A DNA stretch of 64,000 nucleotides, taken from positions 1,488,001 through 1,552,000 of the forward strand of contig NZ_CAKLPY010000002.1 in NCBI RefSeq assembly GCF_923079645.1, read 5' to 3'. A program made the position numbers and the translations under genes. Of the stretch, positions 52,031 to 63,300 are shown piece after piece. Below the pieces are notes generated by a model, which worked only from the letters and a program-made list of their open reading frames with translations, was not told the origin of the DNA and ran no database searches. How positions within the stretch are numbered: position 1 is the stretch's first letter; the number at the start of each line of letters is the position of its first letter. Origin of the DNA: Emticicia aquatica. Lineage in GTDB: Bacteria > Bacteroidota > Bacteroidia > Cytophagales > Spirosomataceae.

Positions 52031-55000
52031 TTACTTCGTTATTTTCTTGAAAATCTGCATTTTATCATTGTTACGAGTGATAAAATAGAGTTTTGTTTTC
52101 GGAGTATTCAACGTTTTAATGTCACGTACATCGCCTTCCATCAAGAATCCGTTATCGGTCGGAACTGATGCTTTGAATTGTCCTTTGCCATTCCCTTTCA
52201 AAATTAAACCAAAAAATGCATCATATCGTGCTTGGTACATATTTGCACCGCTGAAATTCCCACCAATAATTACATCAAGATTTCCATCGTTATCTACGTC
52301 TTCAGTAAATAATGACATCACCTTTGAAACTTGAGCCAAACTTGGAAGAACAGACATCTTAAAAGTTTTGTTTCCTTGATTTTCGAGATAAACAGACTCA
52401 AAAGTATTCACGAGTTTTTCTTCAGCATCTTTTAATTCTTTTTTCGTGAATAGTTCATCAATGGTTTTTCCAGCAAAATTTTTGTATTCAACGTATTTTT
52501 TATTGATTATACTTGGCATTTGTTTGCCCATTTCGTCTTTGCTATTGACAGGATACCAACGAGAATCGCTACTTTTAACATCTCTATTATATGCCAAAAT
52601 ATGGTCGTTTGCTTTGTTATCGTCAATATCTTTGATGAGCATTTTTAGTTTGCCACCTTCTTCTTTTCTGAATTTAGTATTTGTACCCAAGTTTCCGACT
52701 AATAAATCAATATCGCCATCTTTATCAAAATCAGCAGCGGTGACACCGTTCCAAAAACCAGTAAAATCACCCAGTTTATTATCAATTTGTTTGAATTTTC
52801 CTTTGTCATTTTCAAACATTTTTATTGGCATCCAATCGCCAACTACGGTTAAATCTTGGTCTCCATCTTTGTCTAAATCCGCCCAAATTGCATCGGTAAT
52901 CATACCTGATTCACGAACTTCGGGAGCAATATTGGTAGTAACATCGCTAAATTGACCTTTTCCATTATTGACTAAAATGTACGAACGAGGTGATTTTCCG
53001 TAATTATAACCAACTACTCGGCCACCAACAAATAAGTCGATATCTCCATCTTTGTCAAAATCACAAGGTCTCACACAAGATTTATTATCGTACATTGGCG
53101 GTAAAGCGGTTGTAGATTTACTAAAATTGCCCTTTCCATCATTTATATATAGTCTGTCAAAAAGCTGTGGCATTTTGTCGAAGAATTCATTTCCACCAGA
53201 AACCACGTACAAATCTTGGTCTTTGTCGCCATCAGCGTCAAAAAACAAGGCATCAACATCTTCTTGAAGAGAATCTTCCTTGAATGCTGTTTGTGGCGAA
53301 GCAACAAATTTATCGCCTTTTTGCAGAAACAATGTACCCGATTGATATTTTGCACCACCAACATAAAAGTCTTCTAAACCATCGCCGTTTACATCACCAA
53401 CAGCCATTTTTGGGCCGTCAACTGAAACCTTAAATGGAATCAAATTTTCACGATTAAAATCAAAATAAGTGTTTTCTTGATGTACAAAAGGAATATTGAT
53501 TTGTGAAGTAACTTCTTCAAAGATTGGAGTTGAAGGTACAAAAAATTGATAATTGCTTACCTTGATTTGAGCGTTATTTTCATCTAAAGTCAAGGTTGTA
53601 TTGATTTTTGGGTTTCTGATTATTTCCATTTTTTCATTTTCCCAAATCACAATCATGGTATCCACTTTTGTCAATTTCCCGATTCCAAAAATCAAGCTCG
53701 GTTCAACCGAACTCATAAAACCACGAGTGGGCATCATTTGCTGTAATTGCTCACCATCTGATGTTTTCAAGATAACTTTTGCCCCAACACCGAAGGTATT
53801 TTTATCATTTCCTTTGAATTTTACTTTTACGAAATTGTTGTTTAAAAGTTGGCGACTATTATTAAGATATATAGCCGAAGGTTCATTGAGATTGTTGGTA
53901 ATGAGGTCTAAATCGCCATCATTGTCTAAATCTGCGTAAGCCGCTCCATTAGAAATGCCATTCTCATCAAATCCCCAATTCTGCGATTTATCTTGAAAAC
54001 GAAGCTCTTTTGTGCCTTTATACAAGTAATTATGCCATTTTCCACTTGGCATTTTGTCGATGGCTTCTTGGTCAAGTTTCTCAGAAGTTGGTAAATTAAA
54101 ATGTAGTGAATCGCTAGCGATAAACTTCAAATAATCTAAATCGTTTGGTCGTCGAAGAATACCGTTGGTTATAAAAATATCCTTGATTCCGTCTCCATCA
54201 TAATCTGCTAAAAGTGTACTCCAACTCCAGTCGGTTGCCATTACGCCTGCCGAAGGAGCAATATCGCTAAATTTCTTGCCGCCCATGCTCAACTGTAAGC
54301 AATTTCGACTGTATTGATTAAAGTAGCCAAATTGAAGTTTGTAGAGGTAAATATCCAAGGGGTCTTCGCCAACCGATGATTTTTCAACGGCTTCATCTTC
54401 TGGATACATATCGAGGGTCATTACGTCTTGATAACCGTCGTTGTTGATGTCGGCAATATCCGAACCCATCGAGAAACGGCTCAAATGTTTGAAGTGCTCT
54501 TTCACTTCTTCTTTGAAAGTACCATTTTTTTGATTAATGTAATAATAATCATCTTCATGAAAATCGTTACTTACATAAATATCTTGCCAACCATCGTTGT
54601 TCAAATCTGCCACTGAGATACCCAATCCATAGCCCATTGCGGCTTGATAGATCCCTGCTTCTTTGCTAACGTCTTTAAATTTCCCATTATCGTTGCGGTA
54701 CAGATAATCGCCCGCTTCGTTATCTTTGAGCATTCGGGTATTTACACGGTCGTACGAACGAGAATTATGAACGGCATGATTGAGCAAATACATATCTAAA
54801 TCTCCATCTTTGTCGAAATCGAAAAATGCAGATTGTGTTGAAAAACCAGTAAAATCTAATCCATACTCATTTGATTTTTCAGTAAATGTTAAATCACCGT
54901 TATTGATATAAAGCTCATTAGAGCCTTCTAGCCCTTTATAATTTCCAACGGCACAAACATATATATCGAGCAGACCATCGCCATTGACATCTGCCATAGT

Positions 55001-55375
55001 AACACCTGTTTTCCAGTCAGAAAATCCTTCGATTCCAGCTTTTGTCGAAATATCTTCAAATTGTGGCGAACCATCTTTTACACCTTTATTTAAGTAAAGT
55101 TTGCTTTTCCCTTGATTTGAGACAAAAAATAAATCTGTAAATCCATCATTATTGATATCTCCCGCAGCAACGCCACCACCGTTATAAAAATAAAGATAGT
55201 CGAGAATATTGAAGTCTTTTGATTCCTTGATTTGGTTTACAAAATCAATTTTTGTTTGTTCGGGAGAAAGTTTTTTAAATAAAGCCACATCCTCATTCCC
55301 TTTTCCAAATTTACAAGAGCTAATAACCAGTGTTGAAATTGTAACAATGCTTAAAAATTTAACTATTGATTTCAT
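52031..55375 (-). CDS. VCBS-repeat / ASPIC-UnbV lipoprotein (paralog 2)
   Basis: The 1114-residue protein has a lipoprotein signal (SSCKFG). It then carries an N-terminal VCBS beta-propeller (about 50-480) with many DxNxDGxxD calcium loops, an ASPIC/UnbV domain (about 510-600; FKGNDKNTFGVGAKVILKTSDGE, RGFMSSVEPSLIFGIGK) and a second VCBS propeller (about 640-1090). The product should be surface exposed. The ligand is unknown; such proteins may bind or process glycans or proteins. It starts 6 bases after the stop of its upstream paralog. Confidence 0.92.
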   Translation of the reverse strand: MKSIVKFLSIVTISTLVISSCKFGKGNEDVALFKKLSPEQTKIDFVNQIKESKDFNILDYLYFYNGGGVAAGDINNDGFTDLFFVSNQGKSKLYLNKGVKDGSPQFEDISTKAGIEGFSDWKTGVTMADVNGDGLLDIYVCAVGNYKGLEGSNELYINNGDLTFTEKSNEYGLDFTGFSTQSAFFDFDKDGDLDMYLLNHAVHNSRSYDRVNTRMLKDNEAGDYLYRNDNGKFKDVSKEAGIYQAAMGYGLGISVADLNNDGWQDIYVSNDFHEDDYYYINQKNGTFKEEVKEHFKHLSRFSMGSDIADINNDGYQDVMTLDMYPEDEAVEKSSVGEDPLDIYLYKLQFGYFNQYSRNCLQLSMGGKKFSDIAPSAGVMATDWSWSTLLADYDGDGIKDIFITNGILRRPNDLDYLKFIASDSLHFNLPTSEKLDQEAIDKMPSGKWHNYLYKGTKELRFQDKSQNWGFDENGISNGAAYADLDNDGDLDLITNNLNEPSAIYLNNSRQLLNNNFVKVKFKGNDKNTFGVGAKVILKTSDGEQLQQMMPTRGFMSSVEPSLIFGIGKLTKVDTMIVIWENEKMEIIRNPKINTTLTLDENNAQIKVSNYQFFVPSTPIFEEVTSQINIPFVHQENTYFDFNRENLIPFKVSVDGPKMAVGDVNGDGLEDFYVGGAKYQSGTLFLQKGDKFVASPQTAFKEDSLQEDVDALFFDADGDKDQDLYVVSGGNEFFDKMPQLFDRLYINDGKGNFSKSTTALPPMYDNKSCVRPCDFDKDGDIDLFVGGRVVGYNYGKSPRSYILVNNGKGQFSDVTTNIAPEVRESGMITDAIWADLDKDGDQDLTVVGDWMPIKMFENDKGKFKQIDNKLGDFTGFWNGVTAADFDKDGDIDLLVGNLGTNTKFRKEEGGKLKMLIKDIDDNKANDHILAYNRDVKSSDSRWYPVNSKDEMGKQMPSIINKKYVEYKNFAGKTIDELFTKKELKDAEEKLVNTFESVYLENQGNKTFKMSVLPSLAQVSKVMSLFTEDVDNDGNLDVIIGGNFSGANMYQARYDAFFGLILKGNGKGQFKASVPTDNGFLMEGDVRDIKTLNTPKTKLYFITRNNDKMQIFKKITK

Positions 55376-55381
55376 ATTATT

Positions 55382-58300
55382 TTACTTTTTAAAACTAAAT
55401 ACTTGTGCTTTATCATTATTTTTTGCCAACACTACTACCTCTTGATTTGCACCGGCTTTTAATTTATACATTTTTCGTACTTGTCCGATTGTTTTAAATC
55501 CAGAATCTTTTGATTTCTTTACTTCAAAAGCTCCTTTTCCTTTGCCTTTTAAAAACAAACCATAATTGGCGTCAAAACGACCCCATTCGGGCAAAACATC
55601 GTAGAAGTTTCCTGCTAACAAAATATCTAAAATACCATCTTTGTCAAAATCGCCAATTTCGATTGCCCCAATACGAGAATACTGAGCCTCAACAGGCAAT
55701 GCTTTTATTTCAAAATTGCCTTTTCCGTCGTTTATCAAGATTATTGATTTGGTGATTGTGATTTTTTTCTCCACGCAATCTTTCATTTGTTCAGGCGAAA
55801 ACATATCTGTTATGCTCTGATTGGCATAATCAACATATTTTACGTACTTCTTTTTTATCATTGGCAAAGCTCGTTGTAATTCACCTTTCAAAACCATTGG
55901 ATAAGTTTTGCCATCTTCTGTTAGGCAAGAAATAATTTGTTCAATCGTGCCGTTGTTGTCAAAATCTTTGACGTGAAGAAAAGCTGGATTTTCGGGCGAA
56001 ACTTTAAGTTTTGTATTGTCACCTATATTTCCAACAATGAAATCTATATCTCCGTCACCATCAATATCAGCAGGTTTAATACAATTCCATAATCCTTCCG
56101 AATTTTTGATTTTATTGTTCAACGTCATTTTTCTACCTTTATCATTCTTGAAAACTACGATTTGTCCCCAATCTTGTGTTACAATCAAATCTGTAAATCC
56201 ATCTTTGTCAATATCGCTCCATTCGGCATCGGTTATCATTCCTAAATCTAGTATTTCAGGCATGAATCTTTTTGACTGATTTTTGAAATTTCCTGTTCCA
56301 TCATTGATGTAGAAATTACTACTTGGATTTAAACCATATTTCCCCGAAATCATTCTTGAGCCAACAAATAAATCTTGGTCTCCATCATTATCAAAATCGG
56401 CAGCCGAAACGCAAGAGCCATTCTCAAAGATTGAAGGAAAACGAATATCACGTGTAAAATTCCCTTTTCCGTCATTGAGATATAGCAAATCGTGAAGTTC
56501 TGGGGCATTTTCAATAAATTCATTACTCCCCGTTACTATAAACAAGTCGAGGTCGTTGTCTTTGTCTGCATCAAAAAACAACGCATCTGTATTTTCGGTG
56601 GTTATATCCATCCCAAAATCAACTTGTTTAGATTCAACAAATTTTCCGTTTTTTTGCTGAATAAAAAGCTGTTTAACTTGCCCCGCTGCTCCACCTAAAT
56701 AAAGGTCATCTAATCCGTCTCCGTTGACATCACCAACTGCCATTGCAGGGCCTTGAGTAGAATATTTTTGTTTTAAAAGTACATCACGGTCATAATCTTG
56801 AAAATTACTTTCTTGATGTGTGTAAGTAAGTGTATTTGCAGAAATATCGTTAAATATCGGTGCTATTGGAGCAAATTGTTGTTTGAAAACTTGGTCTGCA
56901 TTTTTATAATCTAATGTAAGTGTTTGGTCAGTTTTTACATTTTTTATCACTTGCATTTTATCATCTGTCCAAATAATTTTCAAAGAATCAATGGTTGATT
57001 TATCTCCCAAACCGAATACCATTTGGTGGTCACTCGAAGATTGAAAACCACGATTCGGCATTTGTTGTAAAAGTTTGGTTGTTCCTTGTTGATAAACCGT
57101 GATTTTTGCCCCAATTCCATTTAAGTTTTTGGCTGTTCCTTTTAGCTTTACAGTCAAGAAATGATTTTTAGTTTTCTCATTTGTTTTATTTCTAAAAACC
57201 GAAAGAGGAGCGTTTACGTTGTTTACTACCAAATCAAGGTCCCCATCGTTATCTAAATCTCCATAAGCTGAGCCGTTTGAAAAACCTGGCCCTTCTAAAC
57301 CCCAATTTTTTGCTTGATTAGAAAAATTCAAATCACCTGTATTTTTGAAGGCATAGTTTGGAATCGGCTTTGAAGAAATTTTGTCAATAAATTCTTTAGC
57401 ATTAAACTTTTTGCCTTCAAGCATTTGTTGCATTGTGTTACGGTCGCCCAGAAATTCTACAAAATCTTGGTCAGTTAAATCTTTTGCAATACCGTTTGCT
57501 ACAAAAATATCTTTTAATCCGTCATTATCGACATCAAAAATTAAAGCTCCCCAACTCCAGTCAGTGGCATGTACGCCAGCCAATTGCCCAACTTCGCTAA
57601 ACGAGCCATCACCATTATTTAGATGAAGGTTGTTTCTCATGTATTGGTGCCAAAAACCTTGCTTTAACTTTAAATCGACCAAATTGTACCCTTCAAAAAC
57701 ACTCGTCGTTTTTAATCGACGGTCATCTCCTGGTAACATATCGGTTACAAAAATATCTAAATTGCCATCGTTATTAATATCTGCAATGTCAGCACCCATT
57801 GAACTAAGGCTAGTATGAGGCATTTCGTTTTCAAGGTCCTCTTTGAATGTTCCGTTTTTCTGATTAATGTACAGATAATCTCTTTCGTAGAAATCGTTTG
57901 AGATATAAATATCTGGCCAATTGTCGTTGTTTACATCACCGATTGTGATGCCAAGTCCAAAGCCAATTAAGCTACCGTAGATACCAGCTTCTTCAGATAC
58001 ATCTGTAAATTTTATATCGGTTTCGTTGGGACTGTCATTTCTAAATAATTTATCTCCCCCCAATTTATCTCGCTCATTTCTTAGGTTCATATAACCTAAT
58101 TTATCAATCGGAGTGAAACTATTATTAAGCAAGTACATATCTAAATCACCGTCACGGTCATAATCGAAAAATGCGGCATGAGTTGAAAACCCACCATCTT
58201 CAAGTCCCGCTTCTTTAGCTTGTTCTTTAAAAGATGGAACACCATCTTTTATGCCTTTATTGATGTACAATTGATTGCCTCTTTGGTCTCTACTTCCCGA

Positions 58301-58705
58301 GTTACAAACATAAATGTCCATCAATCCATCGCCGTTTACATCAGCAAAAGTGACACCAGTTGACCAGAATTTTTTACCAACAATGCCCGCTTTTACAGTG
58401 ATGTCTTCAAATTGAAAAGATGACCCTTCTTTTTTGCCTTTGTTGAGATATAACTTGTTATCTTCAAAATTTGAAGTCACAAAAATATCTGAAAAACCGT
58501 CGTTATTTACGTCGCCAATAGCAACCCCGCCACCATTGTAGAAATTTCGGTAGTTAAAAATGTTGAACTCTTTTTTTTCGAGACTTCTGTTTACAAAATC
58601 TATTCCTGTTTGTGATGCGGGTAAAGACTCAAATAATGTTTCTTGTGATTCTTTGCAGGAAAGTGTAAGAAAAATGCAAGAGATAGCCCAAAGTATCTTT
58701 TTCAT
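55382..58705 (-). CDS. VCBS-repeat / ASPIC-UnbV lipoprotein (paralog 1)
   Basis: From ATG 58705 the 1107-residue lipoprotein (lipobox LSC) has the same order as its downstream neighbour: VCBS propeller with DVNNDGFSD and DYDRDGDLDM loops, ASPIC/UnbV (about 525-615; LNGIGAKITVYQQGTTK), then a second propeller. Both open with a shared pattern (FNYRNFYNGGGVAIGDVNNDGFSD here, LDYLYFYNGGGVAAGDINNDGFTD there), so they are tandem paralogs. A -7 box TATCTTTG (complement of 58733-58740) precedes it, and the susD terminator is just upstream. Confidence 0.92.
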   Translation of the reverse strand: MKKILWAISCIFLTLSCKESQETLFESLPASQTGIDFVNRSLEKKEFNIFNYRNFYNGGGVAIGDVNNDGFSDIFVTSNFEDNKLYLNKGKKEGSSFQFEDITVKAGIVGKKFWSTGVTFADVNGDGLMDIYVCNSGSRDQRGNQLYINKGIKDGVPSFKEQAKEAGLEDGGFSTHAAFFDYDRDGDLDMYLLNNSFTPIDKLGYMNLRNERDKLGGDKLFRNDSPNETDIKFTDVSEEAGIYGSLIGFGLGITIGDVNNDNWPDIYISNDFYERDYLYINQKNGTFKEDLENEMPHTSLSSMGADIADINNDGNLDIFVTDMLPGDDRRLKTTSVFEGYNLVDLKLKQGFWHQYMRNNLHLNNGDGSFSEVGQLAGVHATDWSWGALIFDVDNDGLKDIFVANGIAKDLTDQDFVEFLGDRNTMQQMLEGKKFNAKEFIDKISSKPIPNYAFKNTGDLNFSNQAKNWGLEGPGFSNGSAYGDLDNDGDLDLVVNNVNAPLSVFRNKTNEKTKNHFLTVKLKGTAKNLNGIGAKITVYQQGTTKLLQQMPNRGFQSSSDHQMVFGLGDKSTIDSLKIIWTDDKMQVIKNVKTDQTLTLDYKNADQVFKQQFAPIAPIFNDISANTLTYTHQESNFQDYDRDVLLKQKYSTQGPAMAVGDVNGDGLDDLYLGGAAGQVKQLFIQQKNGKFVESKQVDFGMDITTENTDALFFDADKDNDLDLFIVTGSNEFIENAPELHDLLYLNDGKGNFTRDIRFPSIFENGSCVSAADFDNDGDQDLFVGSRMISGKYGLNPSSNFYINDGTGNFKNQSKRFMPEILDLGMITDAEWSDIDKDGFTDLIVTQDWGQIVVFKNDKGRKMTLNNKIKNSEGLWNCIKPADIDGDGDIDFIVGNIGDNTKLKVSPENPAFLHVKDFDNNGTIEQIISCLTEDGKTYPMVLKGELQRALPMIKKKYVKYVDYANQSITDMFSPEQMKDCVEKKITITKSIILINDGKGNFEIKALPVEAQYSRIGAIEIGDFDKDGILDILLAGNFYDVLPEWGRFDANYGLFLKGKGKGAFEVKKSKDSGFKTIGQVRKMYKLKAGANQEVVVLAKNNDKAQVFSFKK

Positions 58706-58762
58706 CAATTATAGGTTAAAGTAATTATACCACAAAGATATTATTGTTTGATGGTTTAAAAA

Positions 58763-58800
58763 AATAAAAAGGCAGAACCGTTAGGAACTGCCTTTTTATT
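58763..58800 (-). terminator. terminator after susD
   Basis: A perfect 13-bp stem (58763-58775 with 58788-58800) around a 12-base loop is followed on the minus strand by a T-run (ATTTTTTTA). It should end the susCD transcript before the VCBS genes. Confidence 0.82.
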
Positions 58801-58813
58801 AAGAAACTAAATA

Positions 58814-60292
58814 TTAATACCCAGGATTTTGTTTCAATAATGGGTTAGCATCAATACGTTGTTGAGGAATTGGGAACAATTCTCTTGTTTTGTCAACAAC
58901 TTTCATGAATTTTCTTGCAGTACTGAAAGTTCCGAAACGAATCATATCATTACGTCTCCATCCTTCCCAAGCTAATTCACGACCTCTTTCTGCCAAAATA
59001 TCTTCAGCAGTGATAGCTTTCAATGGCTCAACCAATGATCTCTCTCTGATTTTATTTACATCAGCAAGAGCTTCTGAAGTTTTACCAAGTCTGAAAGCTG
59101 CTTCAGCTCTCATCAAAATAGCGTCTGCCAAACGGAAGAATACATAGTCATTATCTTGGTCTCCATTAGGGTTGTTTCTTTGAATCTCATATTTTTGAGA
59201 ACGAATACCAGCTACTTGGAATTCAGGGTCAGCATCTGTCATTTGGTCTTTAGCGAAATCAGCAATAAACGCCAATGGTTGGTTTTTAGCATCTTTCAAA
59301 GCTGCTCCTGAAGCAGAATATTGTTGACCAGCAATCCACATTTTGCTACGAGCATCTTTTGCATCAAAAGAGTTGTAGAAATCAGCTAATGTACAGAAAC
59401 CATTCCATGGAGCATTACCTAAACCATATGTTTGTTGGTTAGCATAGTGCAAAGTTCTCATTTGGAAGTTCAAACCACCAGCCAAGAAGCTATCAAAAGG
59501 AATATTGAAGATTGCCTCAGATGAACCTTGGTTTTGAGTTGTAAAGTTAGCCAAAGTAGTTGCAGCTAATGAATAACTATTTTTCGAGTTAATAACTTTA
59601 TTGATAGTATCATAAGCTTTTTGCCATTCTGCTGAGCCTTTGTAAACACCAGCATTCAAGTATAATTTAGCTAACAACATAGTTGCAGCATCTTGCGTCA
59701 TACGACCGTAAGCTTTTCCAGCTGGAAGACTTGGAATCGCTGAATTCAATTCTGATTCAATAAATGCATAAACTTCAGCACGTGATTTCGTTGCACCTGA
59801 AGATGTAGCATCTGTAACAATTGGCACATTACCAAAAGCATCAATTGCCATTGAATAATAATACGCACGAATAGCACGTAATTCGTCAACCGCTGCTTTG
59901 TTAGCACTTACAACCGGAATTAATTGATTTACTTGTGCAATATTTCCAAAGATATGTCCCCACATACCATTTATTGGACCGTGTTGTGGAGTCCAAGTGT
60001 GGCGAGAATACGCCAACCAGTCACCGTTATCAAACCAGTCTCCACCACGAGTTGGAACGATTAATTCATCAGAAGTAGCTTCACTTGGGTTGAACCAATC
60101 CCATGTAATACCTCTCATACCAGAGTAAGCTGGTCCAAGAGCTGCTGCTACTTGAGCATCAGTTTTCAAAAATTGGTCAGCTGGGATTGAGTCATACACA
60201 GGCTCAGTTAAATCTGTACAAGATTGAAGTGATAGAGACACCACAACCGCCACAGAAAGTGCTTTTGAAATGTGTTTTTTTATATTATTCAT
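58814..60292 (-). CDS. RagB/SusD-family nutrient uptake lipoprotein
   Basis: The 492-residue protein has a lipoprotein signal (lipobox LQSC, about Cys25), a TPR-like helical scaffold and the SusD C-terminal signature (DNDYVFFRLADAILMRAEAAFRLGK, ERGRELAWEGWRRNDMIRFG, FPIPQQRIDANPLLKQNPGY). It is the surface glycan or peptide-binding lid for the adjacent SusC transporter. It is 47 bases downstream of susC and ends before a strong terminator. The ligand is not predictable from the sequence. Confidence 0.95.
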   Translation of the reverse strand: MNNIKKHISKALSVAVVVSLSLQSCTDLTEPVYDSIPADQFLKTDAQVAAALGPAYSGMRGITWDWFNPSEATSDELIVPTRGGDWFDNGDWLAYSRHTWTPQHGPINGMWGHIFGNIAQVNQLIPVVSANKAAVDELRAIRAYYYSMAIDAFGNVPIVTDATSSGATKSRAEVYAFIESELNSAIPSLPAGKAYGRMTQDAATMLLAKLYLNAGVYKGSAEWQKAYDTINKVINSKNSYSLAATTLANFTTQNQGSSEAIFNIPFDSFLAGGLNFQMRTLHYANQQTYGLGNAPWNGFCTLADFYNSFDAKDARSKMWIAGQQYSASGAALKDAKNQPLAFIADFAKDQMTDADPEFQVAGIRSQKYEIQRNNPNGDQDNDYVFFRLADAILMRAEAAFRLGKTSEALADVNKIRERSLVEPLKAITAEDILAERGRELAWEGWRRNDMIRFGTFSTARKFMKVVDKTRELFPIPQQRIDANPLLKQNPGY

Positions 60293-60339
60293 GATTAAAT
60301 TAATATTTTAAATAATAAACAATGAGTTTAATAAAATGT

Positions 60340-63300
60340 TTAGAAACTAACATTTACACCCGCTGTAATACCACGAGTTTTGTAATAAGTTTCACGAACA
60401 TCAATACCTGGTGCTTGAGAACCAATTGATAATGCTTGGCTAACTTCTGGGTCAACACCTGAGTATTTAGTGAATAATAACAAATTATTACCAGCAACAT
60501 AAACACGAGCTCTTTTAACAATACCTTTTCCTACTGGAATTGTGTATCCTAATGAAGCGTTGTTCAAACGTAGGTAGTTACCTGACTCTACATAATAATC
60601 CATCGGGATAGTTTGTGTATCATTGATTTTTGAAGTCAATGCACCAACTAAAGCATTACTTTCAGCAATACGACCATCTTGTCTTCCTAATAACAATGCA
60701 TTAGTGTTCATGATTTTTGCACCTAAATTGCTTGTAAATTGGAATTGGAAGTCAATGTTTTTGTATTTGATGTTATTTGACAAACCACCAACGAAGAATG
60801 GATTTGGATTACCGATATAATCTCTGTCACCAGCACTTGGTTCGATTTTACCATTACCATCTAGGTCTTTAAATACATAAGTTCCTTTGTCAGAAATGCT
60901 AGCAACTTTAGCTCCGTAGAATACACCAACTGGTTGTCCAGCTTGTAATACTGAGAAGTTTACTGCAGATGTACCTCTGATGAAGTTACCTAAGCTAGTA
61001 GATAAGAATACTTGGTCAGGAGCCGCGAATTCATTGTTTTTCAAACTAATAATTTTGTTTTTATTGAATGAACCTGCGAATGTAGAGCTAAATGAGAAAT
61101 CTTTAGTGTCAATCCATTGGTAAGACATTGAAATCTCAACACCACGGTTTTGCATGCTACCAATATTTGCTAAGATAGTTGGATATACATATCCTTTCTC
61201 TTGAGGTGCATTTACTGTATATAACAAGTCTTTAGTTTGACGAGTGTACCAGTCAATCGAACCCGAGATTTTTCCTTTTAATAATGAGTAGTCTAAACCA
61301 GCACCGTAGTTTTCGTTAACTTCCCATTTCAAGTTAGGGTTAGCATTTGATTGGATAGCGTAAGCAGGTAAGAAGCTACCAGTGTTTCCATCATAGTAAG
61401 ATCCACTTGGACCGTAGAATGATTTAGAAAGCAATGGTCTGATACCTTCAGAGTTACCAGTTCTACCCCAGCTAACACGAAGTTTCATGTTATCTACAAT
61501 TGAACTACCTTTCAAGAAAGCCTCTTCGCTAATTGCCCAACCCACTGAAACCGATGGGAAGAAGCCCCATTTGTTGTTATCACCAAATTTAGTAGAACCA
61601 TCACGACGAACGTTAACTGTTGCAAAATATTTGTTTGCTAAGCTATATTGAGCACGACCTAAGAACGAAACCAATTTGTATTCATTTTTGTATGAACCAA
61701 TGAAACCAGGGTTAGTTCTGATACCAAGTCCTGAACCAATATTGTTTGCTTCAAAAATGTCTGTCAAGAAGTTATTGTTAACAACACCAAATCCATCACT
61801 GATTACATCTTGGTAAGTATAACCACCTAATAAGTTCAAGTTACTGTTAGCAGATAATGCTTTGCTATAACTCAATGTTGTTTCTAACTGTTTGTCAGTA
61901 ACTGCATTCAATTGACGCATTGCAGAGTTTCCACCAAATCCTCTTGTTGGAACATTAGCAAATGAATTTTGGAATGCACTGATGTTATTTGCTTGTGTAC
62001 GTAGAGTTCCACTAACATTAAATACTAAACCTTCTGCAATTGTATAACCAGCTTGAACGTTTGCTAACAAATCACTCAATTTTTCTTGTTGAGTTCTGTT
62101 TTCAACGATTGCTAAAGGGTTATAGTTAGCGAATGTTCCAGGAATTTGGTAGTAAGAACCATCCGCATTGTAAATAGGGTCAGTTGGACGCATATTTTGA
62201 GCAAGACCTAAAGCGATATTTTGAGCAATGTCACCATTTGATTGTGAAGCAGAGACGTTAAATTTCATGTTCAATTTACCATTTAATGCTTTAGAATCAA
62301 GGTTCAAACGTGCATTCAAACGATTTTTCCCAGAACCAATTAATGTGCCAACTTGGTCTAAATAACCAACAGAAGCTCTATATGAAGTATTTTCAGAACC
62401 ACCAGATACACCAACATTGTAGTTTTGAGTATGAGCAGTACGAGTAATTACATCTAACCAATCAGTATTTGCACCATTATCAGTAAAAGTTTGATTGTAT
62501 TTTTTAGCTGCTTCTCTAAACTGAGCACCATTCATTAAATCAGGTTTTTGAGAGATTGTTTCAGTACCATAATAAGCATTGAAATCTACAGAAGGAGCAC
62601 CAGATTTACCTCTTTTAGTAGTAATCAAGATAACACCATTCGCACCTCTTGAACCATAGATAGCTGCAGAAGAAGCATCTCTTAAAACATCCATTGTTTG
62701 AATATCTTCTGGTGCAATATTTTGAATTGGAGCACCAATCACACCGTCAATCACATAAAGTGGCTCAGAACCAGCACTTAATGAACCAGTACCTCTCAAA
62801 CGAACCGTTGGAGTTGCATTTGGGTCACCACTACTTTGTGTAATAACTAAACCAGCAACTTTACCTTGAGCGGCAGCTAATGGGTTAGTAACAATACCTG
62901 CGTTAAAATCACGGCTACCTAAACTGGTTACTGTACCCGAAATTTCTTTTCTCTTTTGTGTACCGTAACCAACGACAACCACTTCTTCAAGGGCTTTTGT
63001 GTCGTCAACCAATGTTACATCAACAACAGTTTTGTTGCCAATTGCAACTTCTTTGGTTTCCATACCTACGAAACTGAATACCAATACTCCGCTTTTCGGA
63101 ACACCAGCTAGTTTGTAAGTTCCGTCTAAGCCTGTTTGAGTACCTTTTGTAGTACCTTTTGATTGTACAGTTACGCCTGGCAATCCGCTGCCATCAGCTC
63201 CTTTTACTGTACCCGAAACAGTTACTTCTTGTGCCATCACAGAGAATGTGAGTGATGTTAACAGCATTGCAGCTATAGTGAAAATTGATTTTTTCACACA

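Noticed and set aside
52446..52955. 169-codon plus-strand ORF
   Set aside because: It is antisense to a VCBS gene; Ser/Leu/Pro-rich translation comes from the complement of Asp/Gly repeats.
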